This document shows positions 41,816 through 53,398 of a stretch of DNA of 64,000 bases, piece by piece. The DNA comes from Cryphonectria parasitica EP155 (Eukaryota; Ascomycota; Sordariomycetes; Diaporthales; Cryphonectriaceae). A model generated the notes under the pieces. That model was not told the DNA's origin. It saw only the letters and a list, made by a program, of their open reading frames with translations, and ran no database searches. The first letter of the stretch is position 1; each line of letters opens with the position of its first letter. The DNA is taken from assembly GCF_011745365.1 (NCBI RefSeq), contig NW_024468910.1:124001-188000 (forward strand). The letters are read 5' to 3'. A program made the translations under genes and the position numbers.

Positions 41816-42399
41816 GAGGTTTTGCTATATACAACAGAGAATGTAGTGCTATAGCAAAAGCAGTTACATTATTATAAATCTGCAATACAATATCTCTAAG
41901 GAAGTTGCTCTTAATTCTCTCGAACTCTGCTTTCCATTCTAATAGGGCTGAGGGAGAAGACATTGTATCTGGATGATTCATGCTAAGAAGGTTTTCTCTA
42001 AGTTAACTTATCCTGCACTTACCTGCTAACTACAGTTCAACTGTGCTACAGCAGCTACTCCGAAGATTCTATTAGCAGCTAAATAAGATAGATGCAGCTG
42101 CAGCTAAGCTTTCAGCTAAGCTTTCGCTTTTTTTTTCTATCTGCAATTATTATACAGGATTGATTCTCAACTTCTTCCTATTATCATCATTGCTATTTCT
42201 ATTCTATCTATTCTTCGTATCCAAGAAGCTTTCTGAAGCTATGCTTTGCAAAAATCTTTTCAAGAAGCTGTGAAATGCTAGCTCTCGAGAGCGCAGTAGA
42301 GCTATATTGCTAGCTCTATCATTAGCAAGTAAGTGCAAATCTGAGCTCAGAATGTATATGCTTTCTAGAGACTTACAAAGTCTAGTGAATTATTAACCT

Positions 42400-43456
42400 C
42401 TTTAGCTTGTAGATCCGGGAGATAATACGAAGAAGTTTTCCAATGATTGTACAAACCGATATGTTGCTGCATGTCCGCCTGCTACAGATGCTCAAAAGAT
42501 TCCAGCTAATGCAATTGTGGGAATCTAAGAGCTCCATCCGCTAGTTACTCAAAAGGCCTTAGGATCTTCATCCAGTGGTGCGCAGGCACAAGTTCTTTCC
42601 GTTCAACCTACTACTGATACTTGGATGCTCCGCGCAGGAACTGATGCTGGAGCTAAGGCGCCTCAGCCTGCAGCAGCAGTGCATCAGCTAGCTCTATCTA
42701 TTTCCCAGAGATTGTGGAATAATGCTTATGATCTTCTTGAGAAGGTTAAAGATACTGCTAAGCTTGTTGAGGCCTATTTGAGAACTGTGGCTGAAGTTAT
42801 CGGAACTGAGGCTTCTGCTGCTGATGCTGCTGATAACTTGACCAAACTGAACAATTCTGAAACCCGAGACATATATATGAAGAAGCTGGTTGAGGAAGGC
42901 AAAGCGCAGATCTTCAAAGCATTGAAGATTACAAAGAAAGTTAGTGACTTTGCTAACTTCATCCTGAAAGCCAAGGGAATAGTTAACTTGGCTATTCAAA
43001 ACTTCCTGCAAGCTGTACTTCTATAAGCTTGGATCTGTGCTGGACTGCAAGTAGATTTCTATATCTCGCATCTTGCCTGATTCTTGTGCCAGCTGATATA
43101 TCCAGATTCTTACTAATCCTGCAAATGCTACAAAATCCAACCTTGCAAGCATTGCTTACGTCGTCTTCCGAATGAACTGGTATTGTGCTCTGATGGAGTA
43201 TCTCTTCGATAAAGATAAGATCAGAATTGGAAACAAATCTTTCGAGTTTGTTATGCAGCAATTGGAAGAAGCAGTTATAATGCTATACAAATCTCTTTTC
43301 TTATATCAGATTAAGAGTATCTGCTCTTATTATCAGAACTAAGGCTGGGTTTTTCTCTGTAGCTTTGCAAATGTAGATGACTGGGATGCTAGTCTGAGCA
43401 GCATTAAAGATGCTGAAGCTGCTATCGAGAGTTTTTCCAAATAGTATTATCAAGAG
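42400..43456 (+). pseudogene. NLR N-terminal domain (NACHT_N type), RIP-damaged
   Basis: An open piece at 42625-43026 reads SQRLWNNAYDLLEKVKDTAKLVEAYLRTVAE as a helical block. Beyond a TAA the frame goes on with AWICAGLQVDFYISHLA, IAYVVFRMNWYCALMEYLFDK, and YKSLFLYQIKSICSYYQN, and ends near DWDASLSSIKDAEAA. I know this series as the N-terminal domain that precedes NACHT in many fungal NLR-type immune/incompatibility receptors. Stops at expected Gln/Trp codons and the AT-rich DNA fit RIP. No NACHT or repeat domain follows: the pogo element starts at 43459, and I find no continuation past 45317. Confidence 0.6.
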
Positions 43457-43458
43457 TA

Positions 43459-45315
43459 AGTTAAAGGGGGTAACCTCCGGCCACACCAACTTCCGGCCAC
43501 CCCGGCCCGCCTTACCACCCACCCACATATATATTGTTTTATATACATTCTTCATCCTATTCACCCACCACGATGCAGTCCTCCTCATCAGTAGGTAATT
43601 CGATACTGTTCTCTTCGTCTAGACTATCTTCGTTTCTATCAGCAGCTTTTTGAGCCCTCTGTATATCCTCAATGTCTGCAAACCTCGAGTTCGGGCTCAA
43701 ATCAACCTTCCTTCTTTTAGTAGGCCTTTTAGCTTCCATTTGCCTTTCCAGGACTTCGTTCCTCTCCAGAGCTTTTGCAAACTCGAGATCCCTCTCGTTA
43801 AACGCTTTTTGTATCTTCCTAAAGAGTATACGTTGCGCTGCCTTGGATGAAAGCTGGTGCCGATTCTTCTGTAGCTGATGATATAGATCTTTGGCCTTGC
43901 GAGGAGTTGAAAAGATAGCTAGCTAGCTTGAGGAGGCTTTCTGGGTATGCTGGGCTGCTGTTAGTACTCTTGAACTCGAATTTGACTGATTCTGAATATG
44001 CTGAGGAGTGTTCTCGAGGAGAAGAGGGCTCAAGAGCGGCTTGGAGGGTCTAATAAGCTATAAATCACTAGCTTTCCATCCAGACTTGATATTCTTGCTA
44101 GAAAGATCTTCCATACGGGCTTTGTAATAGTTCTAGAGGAATAAATGCTTGCTAAAGACTGTTGAATCTCCCCATTAGCTGATATAACTGACTTTTCGTC
44201 TGTATGCCTTCTTGAGAGCTGAAAAGATCTCTAGATCGAGGGGTTGAAGTACGTGAGAGGTATGAGGAGGCAAGTAAATCAGCAGGATGTTGTTTTGATA
44301 GCATTGCTACATAAACTCGTTAGTTGTATGGCTGCTGTGGCCATTCAGGACTAATAGTCTGGTTTCTGAGGGGTCTGCTGGCTGGCTGGCTGGAATGAAG
44401 ATCTTCTTCAGCTATTCGAGTGCTATAGCATTATCAGTTTATCCGTTCCTTGTTGCTGTAAACTACCAGCTATCGAAATACTCCAAGAAGAGAGAAAACT
44501 ACTGTTGTTGTACTGTTTGCCCCTTGAAAATCACCAGAGGGAAGAGATAGGCATCTGTAGCAGAGATACACTCGAGGATCGAGGTTCAGAATCTCGACTC
44601 AGGCTCTTTTCGATGGATTGAACATGAAGAATAGCTACCAAGGACTAATCCGTTCGCTTCTTGGCCTTCAGCTATTCCAGCTTCGTTCATATTCCATCGA
44701 TTAGCTGGTTTGATAGCTTGAACTTGAGGAAGATCGAAAAGACGAAACTAAGGCCGTATTACCTCTGTTGTAGCTCCGTTAGTTCGAGCTGAGGCAATCC
44801 TTTGACTCTTGCGAACCTGAATATCTGGATTTCTCTTCAAAAAAGCTTGTGCCCACTTCCTTCCTAGCGTTTGAGGGTCTCCTCTGATCTCGAGGATTCG
44901 TTGAGCAAAGTGCCTAAGCTCTGAGTGGCTTGGTGGAAGCCCCAGGGCTTCCTGAATGCGAATCCATTCAGCCAATTTCCTCTCCTGGCTAACAGAAAGC
45001 CTTTGCTTATGTTGATAGGCTGTTGAATGCGATTCTCCTCCTGCTAGGCGGTCCTGAAGAGTAGCTCGTGGTACACCCCACTGTTTCGAGGCCTGTCGCT
45101 GAGATACACCCTTTCTGACAGCCTCGAGGGCCTGGGCCAGCTCAAATTCGGTATAGGGCTTCATGATATACGTATAAAGGTCCTGTAAAGATATGAAGTT
45201 GATCAGAGTAAAATTGGTTGAGAAAAGATATTGAAAAAAAGAGGTGGCTGAAGAGGCCGGGGGGTCGGCCGGGGTGGCCGGAAGTTGGTGTGGCCGGAGG
45301 TTACCCCCTTTAACT
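43459..45315 (-). mobile_element. Pogo/Fot1-like DNA transposon, 1,857 bp
   Basis: Near-perfect terminal inverted repeats of about 48 bp (agttaaagggggtaacctcc... at the left, its complement ending ...ctttaact at the right) sit between TA dinucleotides (43457-43458, 45316-45317), the target site of the Tc1-mariner-pogo superfamily. A transposase pseudogene fills the inside on the minus strand. The termini are well preserved, so it could still be moved by a transposase made elsewhere. Confidence 0.88.
43557..45164 (-). pseudogene. Pogo transposase, broken
   Basis: The N-terminal 138 residues (44748-45164) hold a psq-type helix-turn-helix (VSQRQASKQWGVPRATLQDRL) and a CENP-B-like second DNA-binding unit. 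After a TAG the DDE part follows in pieces: NRWNMNEAGIA near 44680, LVLNGHSSHT near 44345 and LIYLPPHTSHVLQPLD near 44270. The tail at 43557-43739 is basic then acidic (KRPTKRRKVDL...). The first two catalytic Asp positions read Asn. The protein would cut and paste the element at TA; this copy cannot. Confidence 0.75.
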
Positions 45316-45317
45316 TA

Positions 45318-45837
45318 CGATAGCGATACTGTAGTACCGTTGCAGGACCAATATGGTGTGCGAGATGCTTACGGTTGTACGCTGGGTATCCTCCGTATAA
45401 GATTGTGAAGATTAGGTGCGGCGTACGCGAACACGAATGCGGGCAGGTGTTTTTTGGGTGTTGGTGTTGTTGGTGTTGTTGTTATCGACACTCTGTAGGA
45501 GATTAGGGGGTGACGTCCAAGGCGTGGAGTCTTTAGCGCGCGCTAATGCGAACGAATCAGAAATGCCGCCAACGTTTCCAAAGTTGCCGAGCTGGCCGCC
45601 GTTCTACAGCAAAGCGCACCTTGTCGCACTACATGCCTTGGTCACTCTCCACCTGGGCATATTCATCACCATTCCATCGTAATGGCACGTCTAGCCATGC
45701 ACCACGACACACGTTCGTATTGATGCAAAAGCCGAACTGACATCCGCATTCCTCAGCGCCTCCTTACTTTCTACGTCGTGATTACCGTTCGCCATTCGCT
45801 CGGGCTACTCCCAGCCGAGCTCAATTCAGTCAACAAC
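45318..45837. other. Upstream region of the HNH gene
   Basis: A frame at 45416-45682 is open for 88 residues with a hydrophobic start, but shows no family or splice support. The interval otherwise looks like 5' flank. Confidence 0.35.
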
Positions 45838-47358
45838 ATGTCGACATCGCCAGTCCTCCCATGCCTCCGAATCACCGGTATCCCTCCCGAGCAAAGCGAA
45901 CAAGAGGAACTCGTCGATTTTATTGAATTTTGCCACCCTGGGTACGAGTATCCTCACAATGTTCTTTTCCGGCTGCCAGCCCTGGACAAGTGCGACGGAA
46001 AGGCTGGTGTGCACCATGAGACAGCGCGTCTTGCGTGTTGTATCTTGGCCGGAAACGCGTGGGAGGGATGGCTGACGGCGAAGGAACCTGGCGGGCCGCG
46101 TGCCGACATTAATCACGATACTGAGGCCGTATTAGCAGAGAGCCGCTACTTCTTCCACCGCCCGCCTGACCCAGCTGCAACAGACCAAAGCTATACTACG
46201 CAATACCCCATCGTCCGCGATTTCGAGTCTTGGCTTTTTCCCCGAGGCAACCTGCCGCTCTACTGGCAATCCCTCGCTATTCCAGCAGTCTCTGCATCCG
46301 CGCAAAAACCCCCACGTCGCTGCGCGGTCAGCAGCCGCTTTCTGCCGCTAGAGAATGCCCACCTCATCCCCTTGAGCCAAAGCACTTGGTTCGATAAGAA
46401 TATGATGGGCCTTTACCAGCGCATGACTGGTACCTCCCGCACGCGATGGATCAATCAGCCGCCGAACTGCCTCCTCCTTACCAAAGACATACATTATCTT
46501 CTCGACCAGACCGAACATCTTACATTTACCCTCCGTCGAGTCCCAGCCGACGCCGCGCAGACATTCGGAATCCAAACATATACTTCACGGAATGCTTCGA
46601 GCGAATCGCAATCGATGGCCCTGATTTGTCACGTTCTACGTCCTAGCCCTGCCAACGAAATCGGCCAAGTCTACCACCTCCGCTCCCTCGAGCCGCTGCA
46701 GGGCATTCTGCCTGAGTACCTCTTCGCAAACTTCGCGCTCAAGATTTGCAACCTATGTATCTTCTTCCAAGACGACGGGGTCCGGCGCTACTGCTTTGAG
46801 CTCAACGTGGATAAGGTGGATGGCAGGATGTCGAACACAGTGCAAATCGCAACATTCCACAAGTCTGAGTTTCAGAAATCCAGCAGGAGCCCTACCATGC
46901 GACGGAACTCGAGCCAGGCATCGTCTAACAAACGTGCCCGCAGTGTCCGAGACGAAGAGGAAGGTGACGGATCCAAATGGAGCCCTAGGTGGTTTGGAAT
47001 AGGAGGAGATGTACATGACTATTCCCAAGACAGCTATTGGGATGACATTGGCGACCAACCCGTCACTTCACATAGTCATGGCACTGCGGAGAGTACAATA
47101 CTAAACGCGTCAATGGAAGACCGAGGCCGTAGCCTCCAGCGGTCCTTTGCTGGGACGATGTGGACCCCAGTCTTGCCCGACGAAGACCATATGCACGGCG
47201 ACCAAAGCTGCAGGAGCTGGGTTGTGATGGATAAGCCATGTACACTGGTCGTCGATGATGGAAAAGGTGTAATGGACAATCCTGAACGATCCTGCTCTTC
47301 CCCTCCAAGGAAAAAGCGCCGGCGTTTGACGTCAGCTGCGTTATCAGAGGTTGGCTGA
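45838..47358 (+). CDS. HNH-nuclease-domain protein (fungal HNH_2 type)
   Basis: The ATG at 45838 gives 506 residues; the frame is open 20 codons further upstream without an ATG. The central part has CAVSSRFLPLENAHLIPLS, W at the usual spacing, INQPPNCLLLTKDIHYLLD. This is the C...AHLIP...N.L.L..D.H pattern of the HNH domain found in many uncharacterised fungal proteins. The final H..FD is altered to H-YLLD, so nuclease activity is uncertain. The C-terminal third is Ser-rich and basic (PPRKKRRRL, a likely nuclear signal). The gene is intact and GC-balanced. Its role is unknown. Confidence 0.75.
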   Translation: MSTSPVLPCLRITGIPPEQSEQEELVDFIEFCHPGYEYPHNVLFRLPALDKCDGKAGVHHETARLACCILAGNAWEGWLTAKEPGGPRADINHDTEAVLAESRYFFHRPPDPAATDQSYTTQYPIVRDFESWLFPRGNLPLYWQSLAIPAVSASAQKPPRRCAVSSRFLPLENAHLIPLSQSTWFDKNMMGLYQRMTGTSRTRWINQPPNCLLLTKDIHYLLDQTEHLTFTLRRVPADAAQTFGIQTYTSRNASSESQSMALICHVLRPSPANEIGQVYHLRSLEPLQGILPEYLFANFALKICNLCIFFQDDGVRRYCFELNVDKVDGRMSNTVQIATFHKSEFQKSSRSPTMRRNSSQASSNKRARSVRDEEEGDGSKWSPRWFGIGGDVHDYSQDSYWDDIGDQPVTSHSHGTAESTILNASMEDRGRSLQRSFAGTMWTPVLPDEDHMHGDQSCRSWVVMDKPCTLVVDDGKGVMDNPERSCSSPPRKKRRRLTSAALSEVG

Positions 47359-47489
47359 GCGTGAGAATTGCTTGCCAGACGCAGCATACTATTTATAAAG
47401 CTGGCTTCCCCGCTCTTTGGCTGATATTCACTTTTCATTGAAGTATAAGCCAGGAGATAAATCGTCTTTGCCAGGGAATTATGAAAGGT

Positions 47490-47790
47490 CTCCGATGTGT
47501 TTAAGCTCTGGGTAGAGTTGATCAATCTTTCCTTCAAGGAGCTTCTAGATATTCTCGATAACATTGAGACCCGGAGAATAGGCCGGATGGTCTAAAAAAG
47601 ACACTCCGTTGTCCGCACAGAATTCGGCCAAGAACTCCTTTACTTTCTGTCCTGTATGGGTCCTCGCTCCGTCTTGGAGGAAGAGGGATCCAGGCTCGCA
47701 AACAGTAGGCAAATTGTGCGAGGCCAGGTGGGTCACTGGCCCCACTATCGCCAGCCAACCTAGCTATAGCCCCAGTTAACCAGCTTTTTT
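47490..47790 (-). pseudogene. Tc1/mariner transposase, C-terminal fragment
   Basis: The minus frame has SLFLQDGARTHTG (second catalytic Asp), FLDHPAYSPGLNVIENI then TAG where Trp is expected, and KLLEGKIDQLYPELK. That is the end of a DDE_3-type mariner transposase. There is no N-terminal half and no terminal repeats were found. TGG-to-TAG fits RIP. Confidence 0.7.
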
Positions 47791-47993
47791 CTTCCCTTCC
47801 TTTCTTTTCCTCCCTTTTTTCCTTCCCTAAGCGCAGTCCAATACAGTTCATTTCCCATACAAATGGGCTTCATATAGTTCCACAATCCTCTTGGCCGTGA
47901 CGCCTCCTCGAGGAGAATCTGGATAGGCGTTGACCACGTCACGAAGCTCCTGCGCGCCTTCGATCTCGCCAGTGCCAACCAGCGGGAGCAGAT

Positions 47994-48824
47994 TCAAGAG
48001 AAAGTGAGATCGATTGGATTTCCTTCCCCGCCGTTTTCCATCTGTTGTGCCGGATAACAATAAGGAGGACAGGGAGGATTCGACCTTTCAAGAGTGGTGC
48101 TTGAATCTGGGGTGTTCCCGTGGCTTTGGCGTACCACCTTTTGTCGCTTCGTCCTCGGTGGTGAAGTGTTATCTTCCAGTTTGCGTTTATGTTGCTTAGT
48201 TACTCCCGAGCGCGGGTCCTTGAAACTCGGTTCGCCTCTTTCGTAGCCATCCACAATATCGCGTATCTGCGACACGAGTGTCTGAGATGTTTCGAAGTCT
48301 TTGAGGCTCTGGGCCTGCCAAAAGGCTGTGGAATCATGCGCCTCTTCAGTCTCTTTCTGCCAATATTTGGCATTTGAATCGGAACTTTGAACACGCTCCT
48401 GACATGACTCGAGTAGCGACTTGGCCTTCCTGGCTTCGATCTCCCAATGTAAGGCCTCTTTTTTGGCTTGTTCAGTCTCTCGGGCTGTCTCTTGAAGTTT
48501 CAAGGACAATCGCTCGTTATCTGCTCGGTGCTTGCTGGCTTCGGCTGCTTCGTCAATGAGTGGTGTGATCCATACGCTCGCGAAGTACGGTTTTTCCAAT
48601 CTCGCGCGACATATAGCACATTCTAGGAAGGCTGAGAGACCGTCCTTGTTGCGCGCGAGCTGCCATTCCCGAACGCAGGTCTCGTGAAGCAAGTGTCCTG
48701 CCATCTGTGTTAAAACGAATCAAACTTCGATAGACCACAACATACCACAGGGATTCAAAGCTTTCAGCGGCAGGGCAATAGAATGCGTATCAAAACAGAT
48801 ACTACAATCTGCTGGGGATGGCAT
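47994..48824 (-). CDS. RING-finger coiled-coil protein (putative E3 ubiquitin ligase)
   Basis: Exon 1 runs from ATG 48824 to 48746, a 48-nt intron (48745-48698, gtatgt...cag) follows, and exon 2 runs from 48697 to 47994: 260 residues. Splicing restores a RING: CSICFD at residue 8, then NPCGHLLHETC across the junction and CAICRARL near residue 55, a Cys/His zinc cross-brace. A coiled coil (about residues 80-150: ERLSLKLQETARETEQAKKEAL) and a basic, Ser/Pro-rich tail follow. RING proteins of this layout usually pass ubiquitin from an E2 to a substrate; the target is unknown. A frame that starts at 48704 would lack half the RING, so the two-exon model is preferred. Confidence 0.75.
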
Positions 48825-49237
48825 AGCGACCATAGATATGTAGGAGAGATGGCAGTAGAAGACGAGGTAGAATATGCTACAGAATATTTGAACGTAACTC
48901 AGTAGATTCGGCTGGGGTCGGATGACGTTTCAGCTGTAAGCAAACGTCAGGCCAACATCCCAGGCGAATCGGAAGCCAGGTGCCGGCAGGAAACATCTCT
49001 TATGTCAGCGACCCAGGGTTAGGGCTAGACCAGCAGGGGTGGATCGCTACGATGCACGACGACTGGATATGCGCGACTACAAATCCAAGGCACATACCCT
49101 ACCGTACCCTACCCAGCAACACCACCGCGTCACGGAAGTCTCTCTCTACCTATCTTTCTCTGCCCGATCGCAACCACTGTCACCGTCCACCCACACCGTC
49201 CACCAACAACGCCACCACCGCGAACAAAACGGTCACG

Positions 49238-49474
49238 ATGGAGGTCAATACCGAGCACCGTGCGAACCATACAAACGTCGTCTCCCAGAGCCCTTCTGTT
49301 GACGTGGACATGATGTCCTCCTCGATGGGTACGCCGCCTGACCTCAAAACGGTACCCTCTCGCGAGACGTCCTCGCAACCTACCATGGACAAGAACATGT
49401 CTACCCTCACTAGCGACGAGGGCCCTGCGAACCATCTCGCCACGCCGGATGCCAAGCTCGAGCCTGATATGTAA
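49238..49474 (+). CDS. Short Ser/Thr-rich ORF or first exon
   Basis: The ATG at 49238 starts 78 acidic, Ser/Thr-rich residues. The end of the frame coincides with a GTAAGT donor (49471), so it may be a first exon. The gene at 50612 starts with residues of similar composition, but joining them would need an intron above 1 kb, long for these genes. No domain is recognised. Confidence 0.35.
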   Translation: MEVNTEHRANHTNVVSQSPSVDVDMMSSSMGTPPDLKTVPSRETSSQPTMDKNMSTLTSDEGPANHLATPDAKLEPDM

Positions 49475-50611
49475 GTCCTCTACCACTTCCTTACCTACTT
49501 TTTCGCGTCTTTACCCTTGTTTTCTACCATCCTAAAGCCTCAGAGGGGAGGACGGGGCCTCTTTATGCCATCCCCTGCTGCTGCGGGTCAAGTATCATCA
49601 CGTACATCTCGCCACATATCCGCTTCTCTCCGTTTTCCATCTTCTTCCCATGTTCTCTTTTTGTTTTGTTGCCCGGATGCTGTTTTGTGTGTTTTCTCTC
49701 CAGGCAGCGATAGCTGGCGAGTAAGCAGCTTGGCAAGTGTGGAGCAGGCAGCACTCGCGATAATTCTGAGGGGGATCCGGCGATAGTCGCTTAGTCGACC
49801 AAGTGTATGTGTGCGCAGCCAGGCCCAGCAGCCAGCAGGGAAACCTCATCCGATCCGGCAAGCACAATCTTACTTTCAAATCTTCCAAAACAATATAATT
49901 GTTCCGGAAAACTTCCGGTAGTGGAGAATGAAGTGATAGGATATATACTCTGGAAAGCCTAGGGATTTGGCTCCTCAGGGATGGAAAGCAATGTCCTTGA
50001 TTGAACAATGTACACCAGAGCCAAAGTTTACAGCACCCTTTTCTACTTCCCATCTTCATTCAGTCTTTACTTGTCCCAGCGGCAGTATTCACATCTTTGA
50101 CAAATTTTTTGTTTTTTGGCTTACCAAGACCATGAGAGCCTTCTCATTGTTCTTGAGACTGACTCTTGGTGATCATCCTATGCTATTCATTCATTACCTT
50201 CCCACTCAGTGGGGGATTGACTAACCTCCCATTTCCACAACACGTTACTCTTCCATTTGCTGGGAAGGAGTAATCATGTGCATAAGCAAAGTTGCTGCCT
50301 GGTTAATCATCATAACCAGGTTGTTACTTGGATTATGAAATCTCAGAAAAGCGCTTGATTGCTTATTGCACTTACTTCATCATGCTTTCCAAACTCGGAT
50401 GTAGTCTTATGTTCTACAGACTGTATAATATATGCGGACTCGGATTATACAACACAATTCTTACACGCCATTATCCCCCCCCCCCCCCCTATCAACCGAC
50501 ACTACATGCACCCATGATCCAGAAAAAGAATTGTCAGCATCTCATTACCACTAAAAGTACATGTTGCTAATGCTATCACGCAGCGGTGGAGCCAGGCTCA
50601 GCGTGGTCAGC
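49475..50611. other. No supported gene
   Basis: Short frames only; a poly-C run (about 50476-50489) lies in the 5' flank of the next gene. Confidence 0.4.
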
Positions 50612-52144
50612 ATGTCCTCAACAAGCGAGGGAAGCAAGGAAGCCACTAAGCAGTTCAACGGACCTGTGACGGCAGATATTCCTCAGGCCGATGTGGACCA
50701 GCCTACTGAGCCCAAGATTGCGGCACCCGAGGACGATTATAATACAATTGACGACGTCAATCAAGTCGCCGATCCTGGCAACGCCCATTCCATCAACCTC
50801 AGCTCCCCTCCGGACTCGATGAGCACCGTCTCCGATATGGGAGAGGGCCCCGAGAACGAGATTGTGGTTGGCTCCGCCAAGAACAAGTCGGACGTTGCTG
50901 CTGCTGCTGCTGCTGCTGCTGGTAACGCGCCTGCTGTTGCCTCGGAGGACGGTGGCCCTGGTGGCGCAGAGGCTATGGACATTGACGACCGCAGAACCGA
51001 GGGAGACAAGGAGCCTGAGCAGCGTCCCAAACGCAAACGCGCCTCTCTCTATAATGATCTGGCGGAAGAGAAGACGGACAAGGCTATACTCGATGACACG
51101 GCCGACGACCTTGGTGCTTCCGTCTCTAGCACCTTGCAGTCCAAGAACGCAACCCCTAACCAGCTTTCTTCGAGTGCAAAGTCAGTCATACTCGGTTACT
51201 GGCGCAATTCGGAGGCTCCAGAACCAGACAAGCATGTTGTCGAAGGTTTCATCGACTCTTGTAGTCGATTGCGTACTCGGATTCGACCCTACAACCGCGA
51301 CGGTAAGATCATCACCGACAGCTACCCACTGAAGTCTGGTTCCCGTGGTAGCTGGGTCACGTTTCACAACGTCGTCTTTGACGACTACCTGGTCAACCTC
51401 GATCAGCAGCAGGTCAAGGAATACGTCAAGATCCGTACCAAGCTGATGGCCAGAGATACGGCGGACGGATCCAAGAATGATAATACGCTTGCCGTCAAGC
51501 AGGCCATTAGAACCTGTCAGGCCCGTGGCCCGCCACCCAAGGGTGCCCCGCCGCCCTTGATCGCATACGGAGCCACCATACCTGACGCTGCCCGTATCTC
51601 GTACTCCCAGGCCGAGAAGCGCCGTCGCACTGCCAGTGCCAATGCCGCAGCCTCGGCCTCCACTCCGGAAGTTCTTGCTCGCCGCAATAGCCCTGCCATC
51701 ACGCCCGTCCCCAGCTCACGCCAGTCGTCCCAGATGCCCGTCTTCTGCACCTCACAACGACCACTAGCCCCCGCCGATCCTCACCACGAGCGTGGCCCTC
51801 GTCTCGAGCGCGCCCAGAACCTCGCCTTAAATGCCGTCTCTCGCATCGAGGCCAACCAGGCCAAGGTCGAGCAGCGTGACGCTTACGCGGCCTCTCACAA
51901 TGGCCACGCCGGCGGTGACTCGTTCCGCGAGAACATCGACCGTCTGAACAACGACTGGTCTGCGCAGGAGACCCACCGCATCCGCACCGGCAATGAGAAC
52001 GCCAAGATTCATATGGGTGTCAAGTATGAGCGTAAGACGAATGGCCCGTTCGCCGGAAAGCTTGTCAGTCAGGGCGCTATCATCAGTATCGATGGCGAGG
52101 ACTATGTCGAGTATCGCGTCCTCACCAAGCCTACGTTCATCTGA
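50612..52144 (+). CDS. Conserved-looking nuclear hypothetical protein
   Basis: The frame is open from 50561, but the ATG at 50612 has the better context (gtcagcATG) and gives 510 residues. Residues 1-130 are acidic and disordered with an Ala run (GCT repeats near 50900). KRKR follows, then a globular block (about 190-310: ILGYWRNSEAPEPDKHVVEGFIDS, RGSWVTFHNVVFDDYLVNLD). After a Pro/Ser-rich region with basic patches comes a C-terminal domain (about 430-510: RIRTGNENAKIHMGVKYERKTNGPFAGKL... IDGEDYVEYRVLTKP). Codon use and lack of stops say it is functional. I cannot assign a family or role. Confidence 0.75.
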   Translation: MSSTSEGSKEATKQFNGPVTADIPQADVDQPTEPKIAAPEDDYNTIDDVNQVADPGNAHSINLSSPPDSMSTVSDMGEGPENEIVVGSAKNKSDVAAAAAAAAGNAPAVASEDGGPGGAEAMDIDDRRTEGDKEPEQRPKRKRASLYNDLAEEKTDKAILDDTADDLGASVSSTLQSKNATPNQLSSSAKSVILGYWRNSEAPEPDKHVVEGFIDSCSRLRTRIRPYNRDGKIITDSYPLKSGSRGSWVTFHNVVFDDYLVNLDQQQVKEYVKIRTKLMARDTADGSKNDNTLAVKQAIRTCQARGPPPKGAPPPLIAYGATIPDAARISYSQAEKRRRTASANAAASASTPEVLARRNSPAITPVPSSRQSSQMPVFCTSQRPLAPADPHHERGPRLERAQNLALNAVSRIEANQAKVEQRDAYAASHNGHAGGDSFRENIDRLNNDWSAQETHRIRTGNENAKIHMGVKYERKTNGPFAGKLVSQGAIISIDGEDYVEYRVLTKPTFI

Positions 52145-52481
52145 TCGCCGTCGCGCGAGCATCTGTTCCACCAGTCCACCAAGTGCCCTTGGCAGCTCGT
52201 ACGCTGGAAACACCGTAGGCACCGGATGGGGCATTTGAGCTAAGCAGCGTGTCAATGCTTCGGCTTTCGCATGTTCCGCATTTCCATCTTCCGTCCGAGG
52301 ACGGTTGTGACCAGTTACAGCCGATAGTCGCACCAAACACGGATAACAGTGGTAACCAATAGTTACAACCAATAGGTATAGCCACGGGCGGCTGTCACGA
52401 TGTTTGGCAATTGTTGGTTCTGGGGTTCTATTACTTTCCTGTCGGTCAAAGCATTAATGCCTGAGAGTCTTATTGTAATGA

Positions 52482-52667
52482 TCACAGTAATCTGTAGGAT
52501 AAACCGTATAGGCGAAGGGTTTGTATTAGCAGAACGGAAGGAAGCTTTCTTACTGTAGAAAATGATACGAATAGGGTCTGAGCCCGAACACCAGGCTCGC
52601 CACCGAGAAAAGCTTGCTCACGTAGCCGCCTCTCTGAGGCAGACTCTGGTTGAACTGTATTACTCAT
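52482..52667 (-). CDS. Short ORF, possible small gene
   Basis: Starting at ATG 52667 there are 61 residues (MSNTVQPESASERRLREQAF...). The first 40 look protein-like; the rest may be intron. No support beyond that. Confidence 0.2.
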   Translation of the reverse strand: MSNTVQPESASERRLREQAFLGGEPGVRAQTLFVSFSTVRKLPSVLLIQTLRLYGLSYRLL

Positions 52668-53398
52668 AATACAGGATTGCGAAATAATAAATCGTTGCGA
52701 CTGGATTTTTGGTTTTGTTTGCAGCAAATGCTTAGCCAGTAAATTGTATTCAAATAACGCAAATAAAATGGCTCTAACGTCAATTCCCAAATAGGAACCA
52801 GTGGCTGCCGAGCAAAAAGCAGAGGTTACAGTCTACACCTTAGAATAGGGCTTGTCTTATCGGAGCTGAGCTTTTAAGGACACGATCGCCACGAAATCGA
52901 TCTCGAACTGGCTCAATTTAGCCGTCTTTTTTCTGAAACTCTTCGTTCTTCGCTAGGCTTCCAACGTACTCAATATAGTTGCAAACGTCAACGGCTCGCA
53001 AAGGGCTTGACGCAAGCGGAGCGCCAAAGATCTAGGTCCGAGCGGCCCACATGGACACCCACTCGGGTAAGAGTCCTGGGTCCGGATAAAAAGACGTATT
53101 CCATATTCGACAAATGGTACAGTTATAGTCGCGGACGCATAGTAGCCCAAATCGCCAAAGGTGACTCATATACACTGGACAAACATGTAGGATAACATCC
53201 TCGACGGTCCGTATGAATTGTACAGTGGCGACGATGGCTATTAAACACCTGAGTCTCATAAATAATAATGTTTTTACACTGGCTTACGATGGATCGTAGT
53301 ATAATAAGGCCCCAACCTGACCCTTCCTTCTTTCCTTTCTCGCAACCCTTTCTCGCAGATATTAGAACCCTCACTTGACACCGCAACTTGGCACGAAA
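52668..53398. other. No supported gene; upstream of the Myb gene
   Basis: Short frames only. Pyrimidine-rich leader sequence precedes 53399. Confidence 0.4.

Noticed and set aside
51827..52372. Minus 181-codon ORF over the 3' end of the 50612 gene
   Set aside because: Antisense shadow of a clean coding frame.
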